Positions 43,871 to 56,319 of a stretch of 64,000 nt of DNA are shown here, one piece after another. Within the stretch, counting starts at the first letter, position 1, and the number at the start of each line of letters is the position of its first letter. The stretch spans positions 22,377,037 through 22,441,036 of the forward strand of contig OY757904.1 in NCBI GenBank assembly GCA_963585895.1, read 5' to 3'. The position numbers and the translations under genes were made by a program. Origin of the DNA: Sepioteuthis lessoniana. Taxonomy: Eukaryota > Mollusca > Cephalopoda > Myopsida > Loliginidae. Under the pieces are notes generated by a model, which did no database searches, had not been told where the DNA came from, and worked only from the letters and a program-made list of their open reading frames with translations.

Positions 43871-44343
43871 TTAGCCTTTAACAACAAGATGAGGGCATCA
43901 GGGAACAAAAAACAATGTAGAATCTAAAAGTAATGATTTCATTAGCTTCAGACAGTTCGAAAGAAATTAAAAGAAAAGACACAATATCAAATGAATAAGC
44001 CAAACCACTCAGACGAAAGCATTATTATAATCAATTAAAAGACCAAAGAGAAAAATGTTGAGCGAGAACACTAAACTAGATGTATTAGAAGAAAATAAGA
44101 AGACGTTTAAAAAACATGGAATGTTTTGTAAATACGAGACAACTTATGAACCTCTTGGATTCTGGTTTTAACGGGGGTTCATGATATTAATTATTCTATT
44201 AATATTATTCGATTAATAAATAAGTAAAGGATTCCAGTCACCATTTTACAGTTATTCCCATTATATCGACAATTTGAATGATTAAAAATAGCATTCAGAG
44301 CAAACGAAGCCTTTAAAGAATTATCCGAGACCAAACGAAGCGC
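43871..44343. other. Unassigned stretch
   Basis: No feature recognised. Confidence 0.4.
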
Positions 44344-44536
44344 TTAAAGAATTATCTGAGAGTATTTTAAGTATATTGCTCTGACAAAAATCTCGCTATG
44401 ATGTTGGGTTTCAGCTGTGTAACAGTTATTTACACAAGATGTGTTAAAAAGTATCAACATTGAACTGTTTATCAAAACATGAACAGTAAATGAAATTTCA
44501 ATGAAACTGAGAGTTTCATGCCTTAGAGCGCGCGCG

Positions 44537-44590
<54 letters not shown>

Positions 44591-44613
44591 ATGTATATAT
44601 ATATATATATATG
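44344..44613. repeat. Short repeat next to (CA)n(TA)n
   Basis: About 70 bp at 44350-44425 matches, in inverted orientation, 58205-58275: a GAGCAATAT...TTAAAATAC block with CATC-TAGC upstream. Followed by pure (CA)n and (TA)n at 44539-44613. Confidence 0.6.
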
Positions 44614-45137
44614 GGGGTATAACCGATACCTAAAAATAAACATGCTTTTTCATAAAATTACCAACAGGGAAAGATATGCTTTAAAAGACAAGCCAACCAA
44701 AACAATTCAAAGTATCTATATGATATTGTGTTTTAATTGCAGTAATATATACAAAGTGTGTTCAAAAGTTATCGACACTGAAGTTATGTTTATCAAGAAA
44801 TATGAACAGTTAATAAAACTATGACAAAGGGTTTTATGAGTTAGCGAACGCCTTCATCAGACAGGCGTTGGATAAATTATATGAATAGACTGATGAACAA
44901 GGTCGACAGTTCAGAAAGAAACGTGAAGTACAAAAGATAAAATGTCATGATGCAGAAAAATATATTATTGGCTGCCCTTTGGGCTAAAAATTGAAATGAG
45001 TCGCATAGCATCTGACCAAGTGTTTTGAACAGCAAGAAAAGACTTTATAAAAAGATGTTGTTACGTAATATGTTTGAAAGTTGACGAATATTTGTTGAGA
45101 TTCTCTGAATTTGAAAAACTGTAGCTGTGGACTTTGT
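44614..45137. other. Unassigned stretch
   Basis: Contains a CTGATGAAGGCG motif on the minus strand near 44855 that recalls Penelope-like ends but has no further hammerhead parts. Confidence 0.35.
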
Positions 45138-45454
<317 letters not shown>

Positions 45455-45489
45455 GTAGTAATTGTGATTCATAACCGTTTAAAATCTAT

Positions 45490-45655
45490 TTTGCAGCTAA
45501 TGGCTCCTCGTGGCTGAATGGTTAGAGGCTTTGGCTCGGCGTTTGAGTTAACCGGGTTTCGATCTCATCTCCGGGAAGCTACTGTCTAGCCACACACTGA
45601 TGAGTTCTGATAGAACGAAACAAATCTGTCTGTGGATGACTACATATATATTGGA
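45490..45655 (+). mobile_element. SINE-F, tRNA-headed
   Basis: Head GGCTCCTCGTGGCTGAATGG then TTAGAGGC, box B-like GGGTTTCGATCTC, body CACACTGATGAGTTCTGATA, end TCTGTCTGTGGATGACTACA. A fragment of the same family lies at 62338-62410. Confidence 0.7.
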
Positions 45656-45936
45656 ATGAACTAGTTTTTTTTTAATGTATTTAAAAATACCGGCCATAAA
45701 GCAGGTCGGTATTGAGTTCATAGTTAATTTTTGAAATACATTAAATCTTAGAAATACATAAAAAAAACTGAAAAAACCGAAGTTCACTAAGCACAAATTG
45801 GCTGAACTGTTACTAGCAGTCTCAGCCAATCATTTTTAGAGGTTAAAAGACTGTACTCATCTGAAGATGGCATTTTTCTTTCTTATTTTCCAAAAAGATT
45901 GAAAAAAAACTGGTGGTGATAAGTGAAAATCGATTA

Positions 45937-45942
<6 letters not shown>

Positions 45943-46001
<59 letters not shown>
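45943..46001. repeat. (TA)n beside MAR-1
   Basis: About 60 bp of TA directly at the mariner terminus. Confidence 0.95.
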
Positions 46002-46002
<1 letters not shown>

Positions 46003-46003
<1 letters not shown>

Positions 46004-46882
46004 GTGGTGCATTCAATAAGTTTCCAGACTTTTTCTGTATAGGCATTTAAAATTGTCGTAGACTCTTGAAAATTCAGTATGTTATTGCTATACATCTTAT
46101 GAGATGACTGACTAATTTTTATGATTTCAGGTTCAAATGAACAGCTACAATAGGAATTGGAATACACCCGACTAAACCATGGTTGTCATAGCTGGTGAAT
46201 TTCAAAAATGCTATCTGGACGTGAGGACGCATTAGAAGAACAATATGCAATTAAATTCTGTTTTAAACCTGAAACTTTTTAAAAATGCCACAGAAACGTA
46301 TGGAATGCTTCAGACTACTTTTCCACCATCTTGCATTTATCGAGCATCAGTTTTTGAGTGGCTTAAGAGATTCAAGGAAAGCAGGGAGTCTGTGAGGGAT
46401 GATGAGAGGTGTGGGAGGAGTGAGGGAGTCAATACACCAGAGTTGATTGGCCAAAAGGTTAGGGTTAGGGTTACTATGTTGAGGTTTTAAAGGAGTTCAG
46501 GAAGAGATTCCGTCGGAAGAGGCCTGCACTCTTCAAATCGGGTCAGGACAATGCACCACTCTACAACCCCATCCTTGTCACAGACAATTTGACCAAGATG
46601 GTCAACAAGACAGTTCCTCACCGTGCTTATAGTCCAGACCTTGCTCCCGGTGACTTTTGGTTATTCCCTAAGCTCAGAGACTATCGTTATGAGGAGATAA
46701 AAGAGGCGAAGGTCATTGATACGCTGACACAAGAGGACTTCCATGGGGCCTTCCAGAAGAACGGTACAACAAGTGCATTGCAATCGGAGGAGATTACTTC
46801 GAAGGGGGCTAGAGTTTCATGTGTGCACTATAAATAAAAGTGACCATACGAAAAAAGTCTGGAAACTCATTTAATGATCCCG
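46003..46882 (+). mobile_element. MAR-1 mariner deletion derivative, copy 3
   Basis: Ends CGTGGTGCATTCAATAAGTT and TTTAATGATCCCG, within TA at 46001-46002 and 46883-46884. The N-terminal frame at 46245-46490 and the C-terminal frame at 46589-46837 are separated by the same deletion junction with AGGGTTAGGGTTA as in copies 1 and 2. A further small deletion removes part of the C-terminal third. Confidence 0.9.
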
Positions 46883-46959
46883 TATATATATATGTATATA
46901 TATAAATAGAGAGAGAGAAAGAGTGAGAGTTTATGAAAGCCAAAGTATGTGTTACCTGG

Positions 46960-46963
46960 AAAG

Positions 46964-47034
<71 letters not shown>

Positions 47035-47194
47035 TCAGTATATCTGTAAAGATATAAGTAAAAATCAATGCAACAAATTACTTTTCAATAAAATCTTGTG
47101 TGGATTGTTTTGGTTGGCTTCTCTGTTAAAGCATATCTTCCCCTGTTGGCAATTTTATAAAAAATCGTTTATTTTTCGGTATCTGTTATACCCC

Positions 47195-47244
<50 letters not shown>
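46960..47244. repeat. Two (CA)n/(TA)n or (TA)n/(GT)n microsatellites
   Basis: About 46966-47032 and 47197-47244, mirror-image in composition, with about 165 bp of unique sequence between. Confidence 0.9.
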
Positions 47245-47247
<3 letters not shown>

Positions 47248-47290
47248 ACCAACCCCTCCAGTACGAGCAGGATGTGACACATGCTGGATT
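47243..47290 (-). mobile_element. SINE-A 3'-end fragment
   Basis: Only the tail: GTTTACCAACCCCTCCAG, then GCAGGATGTGACACA. Confidence 0.7.
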
Positions 47291-47463
47291 TTTATGTGAA
47301 AGGATTGCAGGCTACATTATTCTTAAACGAGCTCGGGTTCAGTTGTTTGCACAAACCCAAAAGGTTTAAAGTATTGGTCTCTAACACTAATATTTTTATC
47401 TAATATTAATCATTTTTTCCCACTGTTAAAAGGTTTTAATTATTGATGACTCTTGTAATTTTT

Positions 47464-48940
47464 GGCCCAGTCGGCTGTGGCTGCAGATTACACCGACTGC
47501 GTCTCTCCAGTGGGGCTAAAACTCCCCCATCCAGTGTCCTGTATATGACACTAAACAATCTGAAGGTGAGACTCCAGTAATGCAAGCGCTTTAGGGAAAG
47601 CTGTATACCCCTTTATTGCCATCACTCACAATTCTGCTCAGGTCCGGAGTCGTAACACCTGATAGAGACCTATCAATGGGTTAAATGGTACTAAACAATG
47701 AACTTATGCTAAACTGAATTGTTTGAAATAGAATTGTTTTTGACATTGAAACAGTGTACTTTTGTTAAACTAAATTGTTTGAAATAGAACTATTTATATG
47801 TATAAATGTTTGGCATTAAATAACCTCTAATGTTTGATTGCCCAGTCAGCTGGGGCTGTAGAATACACCGGCTGCTTCTCTGCAGAGGGGTAAGACCCCC
47901 ACCAACGAGTGTACTGGATATGAAACAAAACAATTTGATGATAAGGTTCCAGTAATGCTGGAGCTTTGGGGAATGCGGAGGACCCATTCATTGCCATCAC
48001 TCCCAAGTTCAGTCTGGCCTGGAGTGGTAGCACCTGATATGCATCCTATCTATGGGTTAAATAGAACCTAACTGTGGTTTCTTCTGTTTACTGTTTTTTG
48101 AATTTAAACTTCATATTTATTCTAAACTGAATTGTCTAAAATAGAACTGTTTTGGCAAACTGTACTTATGCTAAACTGAATTGCTCGAAATAGAACTGTT
48201 TTGACATCTAAACTGTGTACTTATGCTAAACTTAATTATCTGAAATAAAACTGTTTTGGCATTAACTCCGCGTATTACTCAGTCGGCTGGAACTGTAGAA
48301 TACACCGACTGCACCTCTGCAGAATGGTAAGATCCCCGCCAATGAGTTTCGGGATATAACACAAAACAATCTGATGGTGAGGTTCCAGTGATGCAGGGGC
48401 TTTGGGGAATGCGGAGCACCCCAATATTGCCATTGCTCCCAGGTCCACTCTGGCTCGGAATAGTCGCACCTTATGCGACCCTTATTATGGGTTAAATAGA
48501 ACTAAACTGCATACTTATGCTAGACTGAATTGTTTGAATTAGAACTGTTTGATGAAACTGTATAGTTTGATATAGAAATGCTTTTGACAATTAAAATGTG
48601 TACTTACATTTAAACTGCGTACTTATGCTAAACTGAATTGTTTGAAATGGAACTGTTTTTGACATTGAAACTCTACTTACCCTTAATTGAATTGTTTAAT
48701 ATAGAACTGTTTTGGCATTTAACTGTGTGTACACATAATCTACACTTATACTAAACTGAGTGGTTTGAATTAGAACTGTTTGACTAAACTGAATAGGTTG
48801 AAATAGAATTTTTTTGACAATTATACTATGTACTCATGCTAAACAGAATACTTTGAAATAGATCTGATTATTTGTATAAAAATGGATTTGGCATTAAATA
48901 ACCGACAAAGGTTGATATGCCATAAGACTAAGCCAAACCA
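47464..48940 (+). mobile_element. Head-to-tail array of three SINE-C copies
   Basis: Heads at 47467 (CCAGTCGGCTGTGGCTG), 47842 (CCAGTCAGCTGGGGCTG) and 48278 (CAGTCGGCTGGAACTG), same orientation. Copy 1 ends in the shared tail (GCATTAAATAACCTC) directly before copy 2. Copy 3 carries the longest ladder of 45-bp units (about 48490-48860) and a complete tail ending near 48940. Confidence 0.85.
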
Positions 48941-49139
48941 ATCTAATAATTCTAAATGGTTTTTCCCCTAAATACTAATTGTTCTATTTAATAATCATCA
49001 TTAATATGTATACAATTAAATGGTTTTATGTTCTGATATCACTAATATTTTATATAGAAACTGTTAAATGTTTTCAACTATTACTAACATTAATAATTCT
49101 ATTTAATATTAATCATTTGTTTGCACAGGGTATCGTTTT

Positions 49140-49350
49140 TAGTTTAAGTTTCTTTGTTTAATGGTATATCAACCGTTATGAGTTATTCAATGCCAAAGCT
49201 ATACATGTGGAAGGACAGCAGAGGTGAGGGTTATAACTTTCCCCAGCTTATTGGTCTAAAAGTGATTATTATAGCACAAGTAAAGCTTGAACTTGCTTAC
49301 TTCAAGGCAATAGCACAGCACTTTACCTAGTACGCCACAGTGACTCCTCA
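49140..49350 (-). mobile_element. SINE-B, diverged
   Basis: Tail TTTGTTTAATGGTATATC, body, and promoter side CACTTTACCTAGTACGCCAC. Confidence 0.8.
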
Positions 49351-49379
49351 CTGTTTGTATCAGTTAAATAATTTTCAGT

Positions 49380-49650
49380 ATAACCATTTAACATTTGTAC
49401 TTCTATTTATCAAATATTCCAATTAAACATAAATACTTTGCACACAGACGTATGGTTTCAAATTACTTATGATAATAAACACTCGTAAATGTGTGAAAGT
49501 TTCTATTTGACCTATAAATGTGATCAAAAAGGCAAGAATGGACCTGAGAGTAATAGCAATGAAGGGCCACTCCATATCCTCCAAACTTCAAGACTGGAGA
49601 CTTACCATAAAATGTAGTTTAATATCAAATGTAGTTTAATATCAAATCCT
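49380..49650 (-). mobile_element. SINE-C relative, decayed
   Basis: Contains TTCTATTTGACCTATAAATG, GGACCTGAGAGTAATAGCA and ACTTACCATAAAATGTAGTT, with a small duplication of AATGTAGTTTAATATCAAA. Confidence 0.55.
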
Positions 49651-49689
49651 TTGTCAATGCATTTAATTTAGTGGATAGTATTAATGACA

Positions 49690-50360
49690 TTTTTCTTGGT
49701 TTTGTTGGAATACTCTTCGCTGCCGCCTCGAGGTGTGCGTTGACGAAATTCTCATATTCGTCATTTGGGGTACCTTTTTGTCTTCTCTAATAGTGTCTCA
49801 AATCTGTTTCTTATATTTATCTCTGATATCTCTGTTGTTGTTAAGTACGGCCCAGTCATAGCTGTTCGTGTGGCGTTTTTTCATAGGCTTATAGGCTATC
49901 GATCATATGGAGATCTGACCTGACTGATAAAATGAAACGCAGTTTCTTCCAGGCAGCGGTCGTATCGATACTGCTGTATGGATGCACTACTTGGACGCTA
50001 ACTAAACGACCGGAGAAGAAGCTAGACGGCAATTACACAAGAATGTTGCGAGCAATATTGAACAAGTTCCGGCGGCAACACCCAACAAAGCATCAACTAT
50101 ACGGTCATCTGCCTCCTATCCCGAAAACTATCCAAGTTAGACGAACCAGACATGCTAGACACTGCTGGAGATGTACTCCTATGGACCCCCATATATGGCC
50201 GAGCAAAAGCAGGACGACCAGCGCGAACATACATACAGCAGCTATGTGAGGGTACGGGATGTAGCCCTGAAGACCTGCCAGAGGCGATGAACGATAGGGA
50301 GAAGTGGCGAGAGAGGGTCAGGGATATCCGTGCTAGTGGCACGACATGATGATGATGATG
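49690..50360 (+). pseudogene. LINE-1 insertion with 5' inversion (twin-priming form)
   Basis: The 3' part (about 49889-50360) reads on the plus strand: LSIIWRS-type segment, KMKRSFFQAAVVSILLYGC, RRTRHARHCWR, a deletion frameshift, then AKAGRPARTYIQQLCEGTG and MNDREKWRERVRDIRASGTT, with a (GAT)n tail. The 5' part (49690 to about 49888) is inverted: on the minus strand it encodes an upstream piece of the same protein family (YDWAVLNNN...YKKQ, then EYENFVNAHLEAAAKSIPTK). The whole is bounded by ATTAATGACA at 49680-49689 and 50361-50370. Confidence 0.82.
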
Positions 50361-50370
50361 ATTAATGACA

Positions 50371-50661
50371 CGAATCGACCTTTATAGAGTGAAATATTCT
50401 GATTGAAATATGGGTAATTACTAAATGTGGAGGCAAAAAAAGGAAAGAAAAACAAAAAGGTAATAACATTGGTTTCCTTTTAACCCTGAAAGAGACATCG
50501 TAAATAGAAAAAAATATTAAATTATCAGTGACACAAATTAAAAGGAACGGGAGCAAAATGCCAAATGGAAACAATTTTCACACATTCACAGAGGTATTAA
50601 CTGCTTTGATTAATTTCGATTAGGGGCTAATATATACGTGGAGAGTGTTTATGTTGACACC

Positions 50662-50718
<57 letters not shown>

Positions 50719-50872
50719 CTGAGTTTGTGCGTGTGTTTAAGAAATATGACTGAAAAATGAAAAGAGTAGTTGAATTAAAAATATTAGTAGAGTCTGTTTT
50801 GTATTGACAAATACAAATTGGTAAAGTCAGCTATCCATTTTTCTTTTTCTTTTCTTCAATTCCTATACGCAT
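50371..50872. other. Unassigned, with (TA)n(TG)n
   Basis: (TA)n(GT)n at about 50664-50719; otherwise nothing recognised. Confidence 0.45.
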
Positions 50873-51168
50873 GAGGTGCCCGTAGTGTAATGGTTATCGT
50901 CGTAGGAAATGAATACGGCGACAAGAGTTCAAATCCTGGACTAGATTGATGGGATTTCAAATAGCACTAATACTCTTGGGAAAGGTATGAATCCAATTAT
51001 TCTCCCTCCAGTTGTGGGTAAATAGTTTAATAGACTGGGTTTTTTAGCCTTGGTTAGACAACCAGTCTTGAAGAAGAAAAACTCTGAATTCAAACCTGTT
51101 AAACTCCGCTTAAAAATTGACCTTGTGTCACATCTTGGTCATTCGGAGTGTTTGCGGGAATATATATA
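50873..51168 (+). mobile_element. SINE-A, plus copy
   Basis: Head ATGAGGTGCCCGTAGTGTAA, box B GAGTTCAAATCC, central block, tail eroded to GGAGTGTTTGCGGGAATATA. Confidence 0.88.
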
Positions 51169-51236
51169 TGATGGGTTAAGTTATTTGGTTTAATAAATTA
51201 TCAGTCCTCGAAGATTAATTCATGCCAAATCCTGTT

Positions 51237-51289
<53 letters not shown>

Positions 51290-51518
51290 AAACCTATGAA
51301 ATGTTTTAACTAAACAAGATAAGTTTGATATTCGTAATCGTGTTTATTTCCACGTTTTTCTTAATAAATAAATTAATAGACAGATATTTTTCTTAAAATA
51401 AAATAAATTTATTGACAAGATTTTAGTTGCTGAAGGTTTTAGGAGTCGTGATGACACCTGACCATGACATTACATCTGGTTTTGACAACAACTTCTTGCC
51501 CATATATTTTTGTGTCCC

Positions 51519-51570
<52 letters not shown>

Positions 51571-51734
51571 ATCTTGACGAGCAAGAATCTTTTGAAAGAA
51601 TATTTCTATAATTAAAAAAAACATTTTTTCTCTGAAGAGGTTTGTTTCTCTTATGGAGTGGCCAGCTGAAATAAATTTATAATAGCCAAATGACAGTTTG
51701 TTGAGCCTTTTCCAAATCTATCTATCTATCTATC
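51169..51734. other. Unassigned, with microsatellites
   Basis: (TA)n about 51236-51283, (CT)n about 51523-51567, (TATC)n 51718-51740. Confidence 0.5.
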
Positions 51735-52280
51735 TATCTAAGCGAATAGCTTGTAGGTAACATTATTTTTAATAGAGCCAGAGCTCATTTTTTTGTACAT
51801 AGGTAAATGGTTTCTAGTATTGTTAACACTCATTCTATTTAATCTTAATCATTTGTTTGTATACAGTTAAATAGTTTAAAATAATCCTAAAACTAATAAT
51901 TTTAATTTTTTTCAAGAAGTACTATCTAACATTATTAATTCAATTTGCTCACAGTAAAATGTTTGCAACTATTGCGATCAAAAACAGTTCTATTTAATAT
52001 AAAACCTTTGTTTGCATGTAGTTAAATGGTTTTAAGTATAGTAAATGATTTAATAGTTCTATTTGGCTCATACATGGACCCTAACAGGTACTATCACTCT
52101 GGGACAAAGTGGATCTCGGAGTAAAGCCAATGAAGGTATACTCTACATTCCTCAAAGCTCCAGGACTGAATCCTCACCATCAGATGCTGTTTGATGTCAT
52201 ACTCAGGACAATCGTTGTGACTGAGTCTTACCCGTCTGTTGAGGCTTATTTTACAGCCTTCGCCGACAGGTTGAATATAG
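51735..52280 (-). mobile_element. SINE-C, older subgroup, long copy
   Basis: Reversed ladder with TTTGTTTGCATGTAGTTAAA-type units, GGACCCTAACAGGTACTATC, CCTCACCATCAGATGCTGTT and head side CAGCCTTCGCCGACAGGTTG. Confidence 0.75.
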
Positions 52281-53012
52281 GATAACGATGTTCGCAAAAC
52301 GAAACTCTCGCTGACGCATTAAACAGTACTGGTGTACAAATATATATAAAAACAATTTTTGATATGTTTTACTGGCTTCTTTCTTTTGGGGTTAATATCA
52401 CAGGTTTAACGCAATGTGATTAGACTGTATTTTTTACTTGACTAAAGATGCCAAAATTTACGCTTAAATTTGGACCTGTTGAGGGAATAGACCATCTCGG
52501 ATGTATTGAAGATTTTGTTTTGCTCTCTATTCCGGTGTATTATCTTAGTGTTTTTCTCATCTCAAATCTTCAGAGAGTTCAGTTCAAAACACGATAGAAA
52601 AATACTGACTACGCCGATGTCATTCAACGGTTGGCATTGTTTAATAATAAAAAAAGCAAAAACAGAAACAAAAATAACCCCAAAAAACAAATAAAACAAA
52701 AACATCGACAACAAATAAATTTCTCGTTGGAGGAAGAACTGATATAAAAGTTATTGACACCGAATAACATTTTGCTGTTAAAAAATATTAGTCCTGAGAA
52801 TTTTCAGCAACAGCGCAATGATTATAGCATTGGAGAAAAGTTTAAGAGTACGGTCATAATCACTGGCTCAGGCAGCCACAAATGGAATAATTTCAATGTT
52901 TGTTTTTTGGCTTCTTTGCTTAATGGCTCGGATAAAATCAAATACATTTTTTCCTCCTGAATCTGTTCCCTATAAATTCTATTAACATTTTCACCTTAAC
53001 TGGACCACAAAT
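52281..53012. other. Unassigned stretch
   Basis: AT-rich; frames present are short and unremarkable. Confidence 0.4.
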
Positions 53013-53228
53013 TTGATTTCTTTGTTTTATGGCATTTCAACCTCCGTGGGTTATTTAACACTAGTCAAAGAACAGTTGTAGTACTATCCAACCCATAGCT
53101 GGTGGGATAAGGAGTTTTATAACTTTTAAAGGTTGCAAAAGTGAACGCAATTGCACGACTGGAGTTCGAACTCGCTTACTACGATATTACCGTTCCACAT
53201 TTTAGAAAGTACATTACGGGTATCCCGT
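53013..53228 (-). mobile_element. SINE-B
   Basis: Tail TTTCTTTGTTTTATGGCATT, body CCAACCCATAGCTGGTGGG, box B-like GGAGTTCGAACTC, promoter side up to about 53225. Confidence 0.85.
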
Positions 53229-53252
53229 CAGTTAAGTTAATTTGAATAAAAC

Positions 53253-53472
53253 CTTGTTTGGATTTTATTACAATGGCATATCAACCTTCGTGAGTTATTT
53301 AATGCAAAAACTATCTTTATAGAAGAACAGTAGTAGTACTACTTGACCCATAACCGAGGGACAAGGGGATTCATACACTTGCCAGGGGTATTAGAACGAA
53401 AGTGAACGCGACTGGAATTACTACGATGCTGCTGTCCAGCACTTTAGCCCCTACGTCACGGGGAACTTTTCC
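53253..53472 (-). mobile_element. SINE-B, adjacent second copy
   Basis: Same orientation as the previous copy, 24 bp away. Small deletion around box B (GCGACTGGAATTACTACG). Confidence 0.85.
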
Positions 53473-53694
53473 ATTTTCCATATTGGACTAAGAAAGGTTA
53501 TAAACCTGAATATTATTTAGAATTAAGACTGGAAAAAGAAGACTAAGTTATGAAATTAATATTTTACAATGAGATTAGTATCTGATGGCGTTGTATGTAA
53601 GACTCCTGGGAGATTTTGAAAGGTTAAACTTGCAAATTATTTAAAAATTAGTTGGCGATTACTATTATAAGAAACAGTTCTTACTCCTTTCCCT

Positions 53695-54315
53695 ATCGGT
53701 GGGATTCAGAATATACTGTATCCCCAACAGAAGGACAAAGCAACCCCCTCCAAAGAGTTTCCAGGTTATATGACACTAAACTTTATCATATTTACCCAAC
53801 CCCTCCGCTTTGGCAGGATGTGACATAAGGTCAATTTTTAAGCGAAGTTTAACAGGTTTTTGAATTCAGAGTTTTCTCCTCCTAGACTAGTTGCCTCAGC
53901 AAGGCTGAAGAACCTAGTCTGCCCTACTATTTGCCCATAGCTGGAGGGAGAATAATTGGATTCATACCTTTCCCAAGGGTATTAGTGCTATGTGAAATGC
54001 AATTAGTCTCCGCCAGGATTTGAACTCGTGTCGCCGTGTCCACTTCCTAGGACGGTAACCATTACACCACGGGCACCTCCTATGACATTAAACTTTATCA
54101 GATAGTGAGGTTACACTTCTGATTATCTTGAGAGTGGACTTGGTAATAAATGCATTGAAGAGCTACTCCACACTCCTCAAGAGTACCAGAAATAAAACAT
54201 CATCATTAAATGCAATTTAGTGTCATACCAATGACACCATTTTTTGTGAGGTCTAACATCGCTGCAGGGAATACAGTTAATTATTCTCAACCTCACCGAC
54301 GGAGCGGTCATCTTT
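53695..54315. mobile_element. SINE-C pieces in opposite orientations, split by SINE-A
   Basis: 53695-53788 plus 54101-54115 is a plus-strand head part (CCAGGTTATATGACACTAAA, then GATAGTGAGGTTAC). 54120-54315 is a minus-strand copy of the older subgroup ending CAACCTCACCGACGGAGCG. SINE-A inserted in the first. Confidence 0.65.
53789..54080 (-). mobile_element. SINE-A, full length, 20-bp TSD
   Basis: TSD TATGACAYTAAACTTTATCA (one difference) at 53769-53788 and 54081-54100. The target is SINE-C sequence. Head GGAGGTGCCCGTGGTGTAA on the minus strand is intact. Confidence 0.95.
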
Positions 54316-54755
54316 TCATTTATTCATTTTTCTATTTCAATCTATTATTAATATTTTTGTTTAAAAGTTAATTTGGATAAAAGCGTATGTAAAATAATTA
54401 GGGTGGTGATTAATCATATTGATTATTTCATTGATAATTGATTATATAAATTATTTTATTATTTAGTTTGGTGAGGTTGTGGACTGGTTACAAATCTTTG
54501 AGTGTAAGTGCACTTCGTCACAAAAGTTCATATGGTGTAATTCTTGCCCGTGTGGGAGATGTTAGGTTTGACAGATTATTTTGTAGATCGCCGGGACGAC
54601 GTGTTTTCAAATTTTTGCTGAGGCCGGACGTCGTTAAAGGTAAACAAGTTATGTCATCGACTTAAAAATAAGATTGATTTAAATTAGATAAAAATTAATG
54701 ACACGTGTTCTAATATGACTTGCTGATGCAATAATTAAGAAGATATGACTTAACA
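54316..54755. other. Unassigned; one non-repetitive frame
   Basis: Plus-strand frame 54468-54665 (65 codons) has normal composition (RFDRLFCRSPGRRVFKFLLR) and a higher GC than its surroundings. No family recognised and no evidence it is expressed. Confidence 0.35.
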
Positions 54756-54759
54756 AAAT

Positions 54760-54850
54760 GAAAGGAGTTGCGCCCTCTCCTTCACCTCGGTGTAGTAGAT
54801 ATTGAAAAGGGAGCCTTCGGGTCAGCCCCGACTATGATCGGCCAACTAAC
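54760..54850 (+). mobile_element. SINE-D 3' fragment
   Basis: GAAAGGAGTTGCGCCCTCTC to GGGAGCCTTCGGGTCAGCCC and the CGGCCAAC end. Confidence 0.85.
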
Positions 54851-55214
54851 TGTATTCTGATGATGAAGAGAAACAGACATTATACTCGGACACCTGCCGA
54901 AAGTCTGGAAGTTACGTTAGGACCCTGGATAGAAGTTCCTGGGAGAAACACTTTTGTCCTATGACAAATGTAGTACTTCTGCTGATCCGAAGCAAAAGGA
55001 TCCAAATCGTCGTTTGTAATTTCGTCATTTTTATGCCTAATACACTAATATTATACTAGACTATGCAACATCAAAAGTTTGTTCCGTTTACTCAGTTGAA
55101 ATGTGGCCCAATCGGTTGGGGCATCTTTGCAGGGTGTTAAGAACCACTTCCCCCTCCAACGAGCGTCCTGAAAATGACACAAATCAATCTGATGGTGAGG
55201 CTCCTATAATGCTG

Positions 55215-55751
55215 TGTAATATAATGGCCGAGAGATTTCGTTTTATATATCCTGCCTTTGGGTTTAGTTATGCTGAGAACCTTTCGCTTAGCGCATGGGT
55301 TAGTTAGGTGCAAACTTGAGCGCAGGTGTTGACGCGCGCACGGGGAGGATGTGTCGTTCACAGATGTCAAAATAAAAATCCCTGATAGAAAGTTTAACCA
55401 GGGGATGTGAATGACGTCATGTACCGGAAGCGTGCGCGGATGATTTGGGGAGATTTGAGAAAAGTCAGTTAGTTGAGCTTTGCCTCGGAAGAAGACAGTT
55501 GACTTTCGCTTGCTCGCCGAGGCCTGGCGGCAGGTGTCACACGTGGTTTGGGGCAGATGGAAAAGTCAGCATAGAAAGACGGTATCTCTCTCCTTATGTC
55601 GAAAAACCTTTAAACTCAAAGGTAATAAAAAGTTTCGTACCTGAACGAAGAAGTCGTAAGTGTTTTTGTGTTTCGGGATTCCTATGTTATATATGAAAAA
55701 TTTATGAACATTATATGTACGTTTCACATATTCATGTATGGGTATTTTACA
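55215..55751 (+). mobile_element. LTR-1 solo LTR, copy 2
   Basis: 537 bp, starts TGTAATATAATGGCCGAG, ends GGGTATTTTACA. TSD GCTG at 55211-55214 and 55752-55755. Includes AATAAA at 55624-55629 and the TTTCGTACCTGAACGAAG block. Inserted in SINE-C. Confidence 0.92.
55412..55430 (+). promoter_or_regulatory. CRE + ETS-type site pair in LTR-1
   Basis: TGACGTCA (55412-55419), three bases, ACCGGAAG (55423-55430). Confidence 0.6.
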
Positions 55752-56319
55752 GCTGGAGCTTTAGGGAAAGTGGAGTACCCTTTCATTGCTATCGCTCCCA
55801 GGTCCACTCTGGCTCGGAGTGGCAGCACCTGATAGGGTCCTATCGATGGGTCAAATAAAATTGTTTGACATTGAAACTGTGTATTTATGCTAAACTGAAT
55901 TGTCTGAAATAGAACTGTTTTTACTTTTAACTGTGTGTAAACAAACCACTCATGTTAAATTGAAATGTTAGTGATACATATCAGTACTTGGAACCACTTA
56001 ACTTTGGTGACATGCCAAAATGAATCATTTGAAATGAATGAATGATGTTTAATTGACTTGTTAGCGATACATAGCAATACTTGAAAACTGTTTGCAAACA
56101 AATAATTAAGAGTAAATAGAATGATTCGTATTAGATAGAAATATGTGAAACCATTTAACTGTGAGAAAAAAAATGAACTCAGGCTCATTGAAAAATCTTA
56201 TCTACACAATATTTTTAGGAATCATATATTTAATATATATGTATAAAAAGGATTTGGCATTAAATAACCTACAATGGTTGATATGCCATATAACCAAACC
56301 AAGCGAAACCAAACTCATC

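Larger units (their letters stand above)
55101..56310 (+). mobile_element. SINE-C, split by LTR-1
   Basis: Head part 55101-55214 (CCCAATCGGTTGGGGC; TCTGATGGTGAGGCTCC; AATGCTG). The body resumes at 55752 with GCTGGAGCTTTAGGG and ends in the shared tail and an ACCAAACC run at about 56310. A truncated SINE-A follows in this tail. Confidence 0.88.

Noticed and set aside
44845-44885. Hammerhead candidate on the minus strand (CTGATGAAGGCG)
   Set aside because: Stem II can form, but the GAAA core and closing stem are missing.
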